DNA of 64,000 bases from UBA1351 sp963677625 (GTDB lineage Bacteria; Bacillota; Clostridia; Lachnospirales; Vallitaleaceae). Within the stretch, counting starts at the first letter, position 1, and each line of letters starts with the position of its first letter. Below are positions 8,682 through 17,365 of the stretch, one piece after another. The stretch lies in NCBI GenBank assembly GCA_963677625.2, contig CAXXSW010000001.1, positions 73,877-137,876 on the forward strand, given 5' to 3'. Both the position numbers and the translations under genes were made by a program. The notes under the pieces were generated by a model. The model was not told the origin of the DNA. It saw nothing but the letters and a program-made list of their open reading frames with translations, and searched no databases.

Positions 8682-10055
8682 TTAAGCTAGACTTTTTCGC
8701 ATCCGGCTAATAAAGAAGCCATCAGATATGGTTTCATCAGTGAGTAGTTGTAAACAGCCATCAGTAAAGTACGGTTTCAAAAGGTCTATATTAATCTGAT
8801 CAGAGTAGACTTCAAAAACTTTATCTAAGGCTTCGATACTAAAGTTCTTATTTTTCTTTAAAAATCGTTTAACCTGATAAAGATTTTCTTCTTTATTGAC
8901 TGTGCATGTGGAGTAAATCAGTACTCCTCCTGGTTTTACATAAGATTTAACATTATCTAAAATATTTCCTTGAAGGGCTATTAGCTGGTCCATATCCTCT
9001 AAAGTAATATTTGTCTTTATATCCGGTTTATTTCTAAGAATACCAAGTCCTGAACATGGCGCATCACAAACCACCACGTCAAAAGCCTCCACATAATCCT
9101 CATTAAGCACAGTTGAATCCTGAAGCTTGAGTTCCACATTACCAATATCAAGCCTTACTATATTTTCTTCGATTTTTAAAAGCTTAGTTGGGCTAATATC
9201 ACAAGCCAAAACTTTTCCTGAATCTGATAATAATTGTGCAAGATGGGTTGTTTTGCCTCCTGGTGCAGCACAAGTATCTAAAACTTTCATCCCTGCTTCA
9301 ACCTTAGCAGCATATCCCACAAGCGTTGAGCTTTCATCTTGAACTTGAAAGTGACCAAGTTCGAAGGCATTAAGTTTCGATAATTGATCATAACCACTTA
9401 TTCGAAGACTATTATTTAACAAGGGACTTTGGTCTACCACTACATATTCTTCCAATTCATCAACTACTTGTTTCAAGCTAATCTTTAAAGGGTTGGTCCT
9501 TATTATTGTTGCCTTCTCTTTAAGACTTTCTTTTAAAAACTTCTCTAAAACAGAAGATTCATACTGTTCTAATAGTTTATTAACCAAATACTCCGCAACA
9601 GAATATCGAATAGATAAATATTTAGCCGTAGGAAGTTTGTCAATTTTACTGTCAATCTTATCCTTGTCTCTGGCAAGAGACCTAAGTACACCGTTGACAA
9701 ACCCTGAAAGTTGATGAAATTTACGTTTTTTTGCTAGTTTAACACTTTCATTTATAGCAGCATGATCAGGAACCTTATCCATAAAGATAATCTGATACGC
9801 TGCCATTCGAATAAGATGTCTGATAACCGGCTTCATTTTTTTAACTTTAACTTTAGAAACCTGATTAATAGCATAATCAATATATATCTCTTGTTCTAGA
9901 ATTCCATAAATAATCTTTGAAATAAAACTTCTTTGTTGCTTATCAAAATCATAAACATAGAAATAATCATCAAGAACCTGAGATGCAAACAGTTCTTTTT
10001 CTTCCATGTCTTCCAAGATCTTGAGACAGTAATTACGTTCAGAACCTTTAGTCAC
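8682..10055 (-). CDS. rsmB: 16S rRNA cytosine-C5 methyltransferase (m5C967)
   Basis: 457 residues. An N-terminal NusB-like RNA-binding domain (about 1-140) is followed by a class I SAM methyltransferase domain. SAM motif DTCAAPGGKTTHLAQL, motif IV DAPCSGLGILRNKPDIK carrying the PC cysteine, and the catalytic STCT motif are all present. It overlaps the YugP-type protease gene by 8 nt. Position fmt-(yugP)-rsmB-rlmN-stp is conserved in Clostridia. Confidence 0.95.
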   Translation of the reverse strand: MTKGSERNYCLKILEDMEEKELFASQVLDDYFYVYDFDKQQRSFISKIIYGILEQEIYIDYAINQVSKVKVKKMKPVIRHLIRMAAYQIIFMDKVPDHAAINESVKLAKKRKFHQLSGFVNGVLRSLARDKDKIDSKIDKLPTAKYLSIRYSVAEYLVNKLLEQYESSVLEKFLKESLKEKATIIRTNPLKISLKQVVDELEEYVVVDQSPLLNNSLRISGYDQLSKLNAFELGHFQVQDESSTLVGYAAKVEAGMKVLDTCAAPGGKTTHLAQLLSDSGKVLACDISPTKLLKIEENIVRLDIGNVELKLQDSTVLNEDYVEAFDVVVCDAPCSGLGILRNKPDIKTNITLEDMDQLIALQGNILDNVKSYVKPGGVLIYSTCTVNKEENLYQVKRFLKKNKNFSIEALDKVFEVYSDQINIDLLKPYFTDGCLQLLTDETISDGFFISRMRKSLA

Positions 10056-10752
10056 GCCGTCTTCCTCCTGTAAGAATCAAGAGCCTAACCAAACTAAGCA
10101 CTGCCGCTGCGGCTGCTGCTACATAAGTTAAAGCTGCTGCATTAAGGACTTTTTTAGCTGGTACCATCTCTTCTCGATCCAAATATTGTTCTTCTTCTAA
10201 TATATCAAGAGCTCTTGATGATGCATTAAATTCCACAGGCAAAGTAACTAGTTGAAAAATAACTGCCCCTGAAAAAAAGAGGATACCCATATTAATGAAA
10301 ATTTCAGAAAAACCACCGCCAAAAAACATACCGATTATAATTAGGGGCATGGCTGCCTGGTTAGCAATATTCACAACCGGTACAATCGCATGTCTAATAT
10401 TTAGGGGAAGGTAATCATGCTGATGTTGCATAGCATGACCACATTCATGAGCCGCCACACTAACCGCTGCAATAGAAGTAGAATTATACACCTTGTCTGA
10501 TAATCGAACTGTTTTTGTTTTAGGATCATAATGGTCACTTAGATTTCCTTTAATATGCTCAATACCCACGTCATACATACCATTGATCCCAAGTATTTTT
10601 TCAGCAATTTCACGCCCTGTATAACCATTACGATTCCCTTGTTGCGAATATTGTGCAAAGGTAGATTTAACCTTGCTACTTGCGTATAAGCTAAGTAAAA
10701 TAGCCGGTAAAAGGATAATATATGATCCGTACCATGCATACATAATCGTCAC
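10048..10752 (-). CDS. YugP-type membrane zinc metallopeptidase
   Basis: 234 residues. The HExxH zinc motif is HECGH in VAAHECGHAMQHQ, followed by hydrophobic segments near the N-terminus (YIILLPAILLSLYASS), the middle (AAMPLIIIGMFFGGG and ILFFSGAVIFQLVTL) and the C-terminus (AALTYVAAAAAAVLSLVRLLI). The segment TGREIAEKILGINGMYDV is typical of the YugP/DUF zinc_peptidase family. The substrate is unknown. It sits between fmt and rsmB, the usual clostridial position, 7 nt after fmt. Confidence 0.9.
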   Translation of the reverse strand: MTIMYAWYGSYIILLPAILLSLYASSKVKSTFAQYSQQGNRNGYTGREIAEKILGINGMYDVGIEHIKGNLSDHYDPKTKTVRLSDKVYNSTSIAAVSVAAHECGHAMQHQHDYLPLNIRHAIVPVVNIANQAAMPLIIIGMFFGGGFSEIFINMGILFFSGAVIFQLVTLPVEFNASSRALDILEEEQYLDREEMVPAKKVLNAAALTYVAAAAAAVLSLVRLLILTGGRRRD

Positions 10753-10759
10753 TTCCTAT

Positions 10760-11695
10760 CTATTCAAGAATTCTTCCTTCAGCTAATTGGTAACCATTTA
10801 AAAAGGCAGATGCTTCCATCCTCTTTTTGCCTTGAAGCTGTACTTCCTTAATAAGAAGCGCCTCCTCACCGCAGGATACAATAAAACCCTCCTTCGCATT
10901 CACCAGACAAATAGTTCCCGGAGTATACTCATCATTTACTCTTTCGACAACCTGTGCCTTCCATATTTTCATTAATTGTCCATCTAAAAATGTAAAAGCA
11001 CTTGGCCATGGATTCAATCCCCGTATAAGGCATTCTATTTCTTTTGCCGATTTATGCCAATTAATTTTACCAGAAGTTTTCTCAAGCATGGGAGCATGGG
11101 TTGCTTGATTATCATCTTGCTTTATTGGGTTAAGTGAACCTTTTTCAGCTTGTTCCAGTGTTTTTAAAATCAAGTCACCACCAGCCAACATAAGCTTATC
11201 ATGAAGCGAACCTGCTGTTTCATCATTTTCTATATTTATAATCGTTTTAAGAAGCATATCGCCAGTATCCATACCCTCATCCATCTGCATGGTAGTTATA
11301 CCTGTAGACTGTTCGCCATTAATAACAGCCCATTGATAAGGGGCAGCACCTCGATATTTAGGCAATAAGGAGGCGTGTATATTAATGCAACCAAAAGGAG
11401 GTGCATCTAAAATCTCTTTAGGCAGAATCTGCCCATATGCAATTACCACTGCTACATCTGCATCAATGTTTTTAAAACCTTCTATTTCTTCAATATTTCT
11501 GATACGCTTAGGTTGGTATACAGGAATACCAGCCTGCAAACACACTTCTTTAATTGGTGTCATTTGCATCTTTTTCCCCCTACCCTTGGGTTTATCTGGT
11601 TGTGTATAGCAGGCAACCACATCATGTTCAGAATCGATTAGCGTTTTCAGTGTTGGTACACTAAACTCAGGTGTACCCATAAATATTATCTTCAT
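10760..11695 (-). CDS. fmt: Methionyl-tRNA formyltransferase
   Basis: 311 residues. Formylates initiator Met-tRNA using 10-formyl-tetrahydrofolate. N-terminal formyltransferase fold with MKIIFMGTPEFSVPTL, IAYGQILP and the active-site region NIHASLLPKYRGAAPYQWA (catalytic Asn-His), then DEGMDTGD; C-terminal OB-like domain from about residue 205 (INWHKSAKEIECLIRGLNPWPSAF). ATG with GGAGG upstream. It pairs with def, which removes the formyl group; a structured spacer lies between them (11713-11775). Confidence 0.97.
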   Translation of the reverse strand: MKIIFMGTPEFSVPTLKTLIDSEHDVVACYTQPDKPKGRGKKMQMTPIKEVCLQAGIPVYQPKRIRNIEEIEGFKNIDADVAVVIAYGQILPKEILDAPPFGCINIHASLLPKYRGAAPYQWAVINGEQSTGITTMQMDEGMDTGDMLLKTIINIENDETAGSLHDKLMLAGGDLILKTLEQAEKGSLNPIKQDDNQATHAPMLEKTSGKINWHKSAKEIECLIRGLNPWPSAFTFLDGQLMKIWKAQVVERVNDEYTPGTICLVNAKEGFIVSCGEEALLIKEVQLQGKKRMEASAFLNGYQLAEGRILE

Positions 11696-11712
11696 TTACT
11701 TCCTCCGTGTTC

Positions 11713-11775
11713 AAACCATTCCCTTAAACTTAAGGGAACCGAAGCAGGGCTTGCCTGCTTCGGCATCATTGGTTT
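11713..11775. repeat. Three-way-junction structured spacer between def and fmt
   Basis: Outer pairing AAACCA (11713-11718) / TGGTTT (11770-11775) encloses two hairpins: TTCCCTTAA (11719-11727) / TTAAGGGAA (11730-11738), and CCGAAGCAGG (11739-11748) / CCTGCTTCGG (11754-11763). On the transcript it fills nearly all of the gap, starting 2 nt after the def stop and ending just before the fmt ribosome site. No T-tract follows, so it is not a normal terminator. It is much more GC-rich than its surroundings. Confidence 0.75.
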
Positions 11776-11777
11776 TA

Positions 11778-12233
11778 CTATTCTACAGTCATTAAGTCAA
11801 CTGCAATATCTGTATACAACTTACCGTCAAGATGATCAATTTCATGACAGATAGCTCGTGCCAACAATTCCTCACCTTCTATTGTATAAGTCTCACCTTT
11901 TTCATTCATAGCTTTAGCCTTAACTCTATATGGTCTAGTAACAGTTCCTGACTTACCAGGCACACTGAGGCAACCTTCTATACCTACCTGCTCACCTTCA
12001 ACTTCAATAATTTCAGGATTTATCATAACAATTGGGCCTTCACCAACATCAATAACTACAATACGTTTGAGAATACCAACTTGGGGTGCTGCAAGTCCCA
12101 CTCCATTTGCCTCAACCATCGTTTCAATCATGTCTTTAATAAGGATTTCTATTTTGGGTGTTACTTCATCTACAGGTCTTGAAATCTTTCTTAAAATTTC
12201 ATCTCCATCTAATCTGATTTTTCTTAATGCCAT
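11778..12233 (-). CDS. def: Peptide deformylase
   Basis: 151 residues. Fe/Zn hydrolase that removes the N-formyl group from nascent proteins. All three motifs are present: GVGLAAPQVG (motif 1), EGCLSVPG (motif 2, metal-binding Cys) and HEIDHLDGKLY (motif 3, HExxH). The short, Gly-Leu-Ser-type length is the usual clostridial type. ATG with AGGAG upstream. Part of the priA-def-fmt series, 27 nt downstream of priA. Confidence 0.97.
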   Translation of the reverse strand: MALRKIRLDGDEILRKISRPVDEVTPKIEILIKDMIETMVEANGVGLAAPQVGILKRIVVIDVGEGPIVMINPEIIEVEGEQVGIEGCLSVPGKSGTVTRPYRVKAKAMNEKGETYTIEGEELLARAICHEIDHLDGKLYTDIAVDLMTVE

Positions 12234-12260
12234 ACGACTTCTCCTTTATAATAAATGAGA

Positions 12261-14534
12261 TTAGTTAAATCCCATTGGATTTATTTCCATGGATAATTGT
12301 ACCTCTTTATAATTATCGTTTCTATCCTTTCTATTATAAAGTTCTTTCATGACTAAAGTCAACTTTTTATAAGAAGAACCTTTAACAATAAGACGATTTC
12401 TATATTTCCCCTTGATCTTCCCAATATGTGTTTTTCCAGGTCCCAAAACAGCAAATGCCCTGTCAGCTTCCTCTGCGTATGCACCTTCAATAACCCTTGC
12501 GCACTGATTAAGAAGTTCTCTACCTTCGTACTCATCCTCCGAAGTTGAAACAATGTTTAGCAAGTGGCAAAAAGGAGGATATATCATGGCACGTCTAAAA
12601 AGGATTTCCTCTTCAAAGAAGCCTTTGTAGTCTTCGCTTATGGCATGAATAATACTGTAATGCTTGGGTTGATATGTTTGAATAATTGCACGTCCTTTAA
12701 TTGAACCACGACCGGTTCGACCTACAACCTGAGTTATTAATTGGAATGTCCTTTCTGCCCCTCGAAAGTCCTGCACATTAAGACTCATATCAGCAGCTAA
12801 AACACCCACTAAAGAAACATGATGAAAATCATGCCCTTTGGCCACCATCTGAGTCCCTATAAGAATATCTGCCTGTCTATCCCTAAATTGCTTAAGAACT
12901 TTTTCATGACCGTGTTTGCTTGAAGTCGTGTCCTGATCCATTCTTAAAATTCTAGCATTAGGAAAAAGTTCCATAAGATGACTTTCGATTTTCTGAGTAC
13001 CAGCACCAAACCCTTTAATGTACTTAGAACCACAAGCTGGACATTCCTTGACAAAAGGTTTGGAAGCACCACATAAATGGCATATCAGTCTACCTACATT
13101 TCTATGGTAGGTCATAGATACATCACAGTGTTCACATGTATGAACAAAACCACAGGAACGACAAGATACACTACCTGCATAGCCCCTACGATTTAAAAAT
13201 AAGATTATCTGCTCATTTCTTTTCAATGCTTCTTCCATCTCTTTATACAAAGTTCGACTAAGAAAATCTGTGTTACCTGATTCCAATTCCAATCTCATAT
13301 CAACAACTTCTATTTCTTTTTGGGCCCCTTGAACAGCACGTTCCTTCATTTCCAGAAGATGATATTGCCCCGTTTGCGCCTTCTGATAAGTGTCTACCAA
13401 GGGAGTTGCACTGCCAAGAATCACAGGACATTTATGGGATATTCCACGTTTAATTGCCACCTCTCTGGCATGGTATTTAGGGTCTCTTTCAGATTTATAA
13501 GTATGCTCATGTTCTTCATCTATAATAATCATACCTAATTTCTCAAAGGGAGTAAAAATAGCAGATCTGGCACCAATCATAATACTGATATCTCCATTTT
13601 TTGCCTTCTGCCACTGTTCATAACGCTCTCCAAGATTAAGCCTAGAATGCATAACTCCTATTACTGAGCCGAAGCGACTGGTAAAGCGCATAATAGTTTG
13701 AGGAGTCAATCCAATTTCAGGAATAAGTACTATAGCAGATTCTCCTTTATTGAGAACCTTCTCAATAAGTCTTAAATAGACTTCTGTCTTACCACTTCCT
13801 GTGACTCCATGAATTAAATATATTTCTGACTGATCCATTCCTTTTGATATTGTTTCAATAACAATCTCTTGCTCCTCAGTTAATCTTACTTCTTTATCAG
13901 CTACCTGTTCACCAAGGATGTCAATCTTTCTCTCGTAGGTTTCATCAAGGCGTCTAAATAAACCTAATTCTTCTAAACTTTTAATCATATTGGATGAAGT
14001 TTTGAATCTGGCTAAAAGATCTTTTTCAATGAAATAGTAAGGATAATCTTTGGTATTAAAACATACATTTTCTATGAAATCAAGTATTTCATACCGTTTC
14101 TTTAACTTTTTATTATCAGCAATTGTCAACTTATACGCCTTTAGTTTCTCTAGTTCATTATCATTTAATATTAGGGTCTTAAATGTCTTTAGTTTAACAT
14201 CTATATCTCGTGGTAACATTAGTTTTAGCGCAGCCGTTAATGGACATTGGTATCTAGAATGTATCCAAAAACCAAGTTTTAGTAGTTCCCCCATTACCGA
14301 CACATGCTCTTTTACTGAGTGAATGTATTTAAGCTCAAACTCCGGTTTTTCCTTAAGATTTCCAATTTCAATAACATAGCCTTCCTTAAGATGATTTCCA
14401 CGTCCAAAAGGCGCTAAAACAACAGACCCAATATCTACTGAAGATATGAGGTCTGCAGGAATCATATATGTAAATGTGCGATTAAGTGCATTGGTAGATA
14501 TACCAATAATTACTTTAGCTACTTCTTCATTCAC
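12261..14534 (-). CDS. priA: Primosomal replication-restart helicase PriA
   Basis: 757 residues. 3'-5' helicase that reloads the replisome at collapsed forks. N-terminal 3'BD domain, Walker A GVTGSGKTEVY, DEEH box, GSATPLVDT, then the zinc domain with paired cysteines (CRSCGFVHTCEHCDVS; CHLCG; CPACGSKYIKGFG) and helicase motifs GTQMVAKGHDF and QVVGRTGRG. Normal family length. The start is GTG with AAAGGGG upstream. It normally follows coaBC; here it follows the diguanylate cyclase gene by 27 nt. Confidence 0.96.
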   Translation of the reverse strand: MNEEVAKVIIGISTNALNRTFTYMIPADLISSVDIGSVVLAPFGRGNHLKEGYVIEIGNLKEKPEFELKYIHSVKEHVSVMGELLKLGFWIHSRYQCPLTAALKLMLPRDIDVKLKTFKTLILNDNELEKLKAYKLTIADNKKLKKRYEILDFIENVCFNTKDYPYYFIEKDLLARFKTSSNMIKSLEELGLFRRLDETYERKIDILGEQVADKEVRLTEEQEIVIETISKGMDQSEIYLIHGVTGSGKTEVYLRLIEKVLNKGESAIVLIPEIGLTPQTIMRFTSRFGSVIGVMHSRLNLGERYEQWQKAKNGDISIMIGARSAIFTPFEKLGMIIIDEEHEHTYKSERDPKYHAREVAIKRGISHKCPVILGSATPLVDTYQKAQTGQYHLLEMKERAVQGAQKEIEVVDMRLELESGNTDFLSRTLYKEMEEALKRNEQIILFLNRRGYAGSVSCRSCGFVHTCEHCDVSMTYHRNVGRLICHLCGASKPFVKECPACGSKYIKGFGAGTQKIESHLMELFPNARILRMDQDTTSSKHGHEKVLKQFRDRQADILIGTQMVAKGHDFHHVSLVGVLAADMSLNVQDFRGAERTFQLITQVVGRTGRGSIKGRAIIQTYQPKHYSIIHAISEDYKGFFEEEILFRRAMIYPPFCHLLNIVSTSEDEYEGRELLNQCARVIEGAYAEEADRAFAVLGPGKTHIGKIKGKYRNRLIVKGSSYKKLTLVMKELYNRKDRNDNYKEVQLSMEINPMGFN

Positions 14535-14561
14535 TAAGCTTGCCCCTTTAATGACAGCATT

Positions 14562-16376
14562 TTAATTAACAACTATTCTTGATTTGCCCTGTTTCTTAGC
14601 TTTATACATAGTATCATCAGCAAGGGCTAACAATTCTTCAACATTCTTTGCATTGACATTACGATTGTAATTGACAATACCAATGGAGCAGGATAGCATG
14701 TTCTTACCTAAAAATTTGATTTCAGAACCAATTTTGCGTTCAATGAATTTTTTGAATCCTTTTTGCTCCAGTATCTTTTCGTGGATCCTTTCAGAAATCA
14801 TCTTAGAAGATTCAAAATTACCATGTTTAAGAAGAATAACAAATTCATCCCCACCATATCTGGCCACAACATCATTGTCTCTTATATTATCCTTAAGGAT
14901 CTTGGAAATTTCTATAAGTAAAAAATCACCGATTTCATGACTGAAAGTATCATTATAGTACTTGAAATTATCTAAGTCAACAAAGAGTACTGAAAATCCA
15001 GGGTCATCTCCTTTTAAGACCTCATCCATGAAGCCTTGAAGAGACCTAACTAACTCATGTCTATTATAAAGGCCGGTCAGCATGTCTGTGGTTGCCAAAT
15101 TATGAAGTTTAGAATTGGTAGATTCCAACTCTTCATTCATGGTATTTAATTCCTTATTACGTACAACAATCTGATAATTCAAGTCAGCCAACATCTGAGT
15201 TCTTTCCTGAATTAATTCTTCCACATTATCCGTATGCTCAATAATAGTATCAGCCATACCATTAAAAGCCTTACCTAAGCTTCCAAACTCATCATTAGAA
15301 TCCATTTTAGCACGAACCCCCTTGTTGCCGCCAATAAAAAGATTAACAACATGGATTAGTTGGTTAATAGGTTTAGTTATTTCATTTGCTAACAAGTAAG
15401 ATGCAAAAGCACTGGCTGTCACAATAACCAGTAGACCAATAGCCATATAAAATAACAAGCTGTTAGTCGTAGTAGGAATTTTATCATCAAAGGTCGTAAA
15501 AGCCACGTACCAGTTATTATCATTATGTAGTGGCACAATGGATACTGTACGATGATAACCATTAGGATCTTCATAGGAAATAATGCTTTGATTTTTGTCT
15601 TCAAAAACGCTCAAATTCCCTTCAAGACCTTTAAACCCTAGTTTAGAGCTTGTTTCTAACCCACTCAAACCAAGACTATCCAATTGTTTTTTATCCAGAA
15701 TAGACATTTCAAGAATATAGTCTTCCTCAGGATGGGCAATAACAGTAAAATTCTCATCAAGCAACCAACCAAAACCGGATTGGGCTACTACAAACCGCTC
15801 CAATCTTGAACTTATATCATTCATCGTAATAGTCGCTCCGAGAACTCCAATAATTTGATTATCTCTTTTAATGGGTACAATCATATTGAATAAGGCCTCT
15901 GAAAAGACTGGATGCATTTCAGGATTCGTAATAACAAACTCACGATCACCTGTCAAAAGTTCATTGACCATTTCATCTTTCATATTACTTTCTTGACCAA
16001 AGGTGTCAATATAGGCTAAATCCTTATTAACTATATAAAGATGTCTAAAGAGCTTTTTATTCTTTTGCTGCAACTCTTTGAGTCCTTCAATAGATGTCAT
16101 GATGTCACCTTGTCTATCAGCTATTAAAAGAGCTGTATCTTCAAGTTTAGTCCTTGTATCATCTATCCAACTTCTAACCATCTCCGCTTCCAACTTGGTT
16201 ACGTCAACAGAATAGCTGTTGTTAATATGTTTAATACCATTATAATTAACAATATATATCATTACAGAAAAAAGAAACATAATCAAAATCATATACCCAA
16301 CAAAATAGGTAATAATTTTATTCAATAAAGACATAGAACTGTTTTCAAAAAATTTCATAGGCCCACCATTTCCCAT
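14562..16376 (-). CDS. Membrane diguanylate cyclase with Cache-type sensor, HAMP and GGDEF
   Basis: 604 residues (an ATG six codons in, at 16358, is an alternative start). TM helix near residues 23-45, an extracellular double-Cache-like region to about 305 (with IIGVLGATITMNDISSRLERFV and GWLLDENFTVIAHPEE), a second TM helix, HAMP (about 330-385), a coiled coil, and a C-terminal GGDEF domain. The active site GGDEF is intact at 508-512, and the RxxD inhibitory site (RDND from residue 499) lies five residues before it, so an active, product-inhibited c-di-GMP synthase is expected. It has its own promoter and occupies the place where coaBC usually lies. The ligand is unknown. Confidence 0.93.
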   Translation of the reverse strand: MGNGGPMKFFENSSMSLLNKIITYFVGYMILIMFLFSVMIYIVNYNGIKHINNSYSVDVTKLEAEMVRSWIDDTRTKLEDTALLIADRQGDIMTSIEGLKELQQKNKKLFRHLYIVNKDLAYIDTFGQESNMKDEMVNELLTGDREFVITNPEMHPVFSEALFNMIVPIKRDNQIIGVLGATITMNDISSRLERFVVAQSGFGWLLDENFTVIAHPEEDYILEMSILDKKQLDSLGLSGLETSSKLGFKGLEGNLSVFEDKNQSIISYEDPNGYHRTVSIVPLHNDNNWYVAFTTFDDKIPTTTNSLLFYMAIGLLVIVTASAFASYLLANEITKPINQLIHVVNLFIGGNKGVRAKMDSNDEFGSLGKAFNGMADTIIEHTDNVEELIQERTQMLADLNYQIVVRNKELNTMNEELESTNSKLHNLATTDMLTGLYNRHELVRSLQGFMDEVLKGDDPGFSVLFVDLDNFKYYNDTFSHEIGDFLLIEISKILKDNIRDNDVVARYGGDEFVILLKHGNFESSKMISERIHEKILEQKGFKKFIERKIGSEIKFLGKNMLSCSIGIVNYNRNVNAKNVEELLALADDTMYKAKKQGKSRIVVN

Positions 16377-16406
16377 ATAAATTTACGCAAAAACAAGCGC
16401 CCTCTT

Positions 16407-16435
16407 ATTATACTTGACTCTGTCCTTGATAACAA
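16407..16435 (-). promoter_or_regulatory. Promoter of the diguanylate cyclase gene
   Basis: Minus strand: -35 TTGTTA (complement of 16430-16435), 17-nt spacer, -10 TATAAT (complement of 16407-16412), about 30 nt upstream of the first ATG. It lies just after the rpoZ terminator, so the cyclase and probably the priA-to-thiN genes beyond it start here. Confidence 0.7.
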
Positions 16436-16447
16436 GTGCCTAAAAAT

Positions 16448-16481
16448 GAATTAGCGCCTATTTGTTAAACAAATAGGCGCT
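16448..16481 (-). terminator. Terminator after rpoZ
   Basis: Perfect 14-bp inverted repeat 16453-16466 / 16468-16481 (arm AGCGCCTATTTGTT), read on the minus strand 8 nt after the rpoZ stop and followed by AATTCATTTTT. It separates the yicC-gmk-rpoZ operon from the diguanylate cyclase. Confidence 0.75.
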
Positions 16482-16488
16482 TGACATT

Positions 16489-16707
16489 TTACACTAAATC
16501 GATTTTACCTTCATATAATTCTTCTACTGCAATGGAAAGTGGTTTATTGATGCCTAGATAGGCCAAAGGTTCATCTCCATCAATCAATTGTCTAGCTCTC
16601 TTTGAAGTAGCAATGATAACAGAGTAACGGCTTTTAACCTTATCCTGCTCTTCATCACTCCTGTCATTAATAATACCCATTAAATCTGAATAGGATGGAT
16701 GTAACAT
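16489..16707 (-). CDS. rpoZ: RNA polymerase omega subunit
   Basis: 72 residues beginning MLHPSYSDLMGIINDRSDEEQDKVKSRY-type sequence, with the conserved VIIATSKRARQLIDG core and a C-terminal acidic tail; omega binds beta-prime and aids polymerase assembly. Third gene of yicC-gmk-rpoZ, 23 nt after gmk, with GGAGAATTCCC before the ATG. Identification rests on motif plus position. Confidence 0.92.
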   Translation of the reverse strand: MLHPSYSDLMGIINDRSDEEQDKVKSRYSVIIATSKRARQLIDGDEPLAYLGINKPLSIAVEELYEGKIDLV

Positions 16708-16730
16708 GGGAATTCTCCTTTCATAGAGAC

Positions 16731-17351
16731 CTAAATGATCTCACTTAACTCTTTTTTGAATTTGTCTTCCAAATATGTATATCTATCATAACGAATTTTT
16801 TCAGCCCTTCGAATACTTTCCAGGGATTCAATAGCATCGTCAAGTTCATCATTTACTAATATATAATCATAATCCTTCATTAATTCAGTCTCTTCATATG
16901 AACGTTTCAAGCGATTCTGAATCACTTCAGCTTTTTCCGTCCCTCTATGCTCAAGTCTGTCTTTTAGGTCCTTAGCATGAGGCGGAACCACAAAAATCAT
17001 AATAGCCTCGTCATACATTTCTTTAACCTGAAGAGCTCCCTGCATTTCAATTTCAAGAATCACATCATGGCCTTCTTCCAACTCTTTCATAACGAAACTT
17101 TTGGGAGTACCATAATAGTTGCCTACGTAAGTTGCATATTCAAACATATCACCTCGGTCAATCATGTCCTTAAAAGCTTTCTCAGTAATATAATAGTAGT
17201 GGACGCCTTCAATTTCTCCTTCACGACATTCTCTTGTAGTAGCCGAGATAGATAGTTTGACATCATCATTCTTATCTAGAAAACCTTTGACGATTGTACC
17301 CTTTCCAGCACCTGAAAAGCCGGATACAATTAACAATAGTCCCTTATTCAT
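16731..17351 (-). CDS. gmk: Guanylate kinase
   Basis: 206 residues. Phosphorylates GMP to GDP. P-loop GFSGAGKGT near residues 11-19, GMP-binding ISATTRECREGEIEGVHYYY and YGTPKSFV, and the lid segment RLKRSYEE. Normal length. Starts 14 nt after yicC, leaving no room for remA (DUF370), which sits between these genes in Bacillus and many Clostridia. Confidence 0.97.
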   Translation of the reverse strand: MNKGLLLIVSGFSGAGKGTIVKGFLDKNDDVKLSISATTRECREGEIEGVHYYYITEKAFKDMIDRGDMFEYATYVGNYYGTPKSFVMKELEEGHDVILEIEMQGALQVKEMYDEAIMIFVVPPHAKDLKDRLEHRGTEKAEVIQNRLKRSYEETELMKDYDYILVNDELDDAIESLESIRRAEKIRYDRYTYLEDKFKKELSEII

Positions 17352-17365
17352 ATGACAACCTTTCT

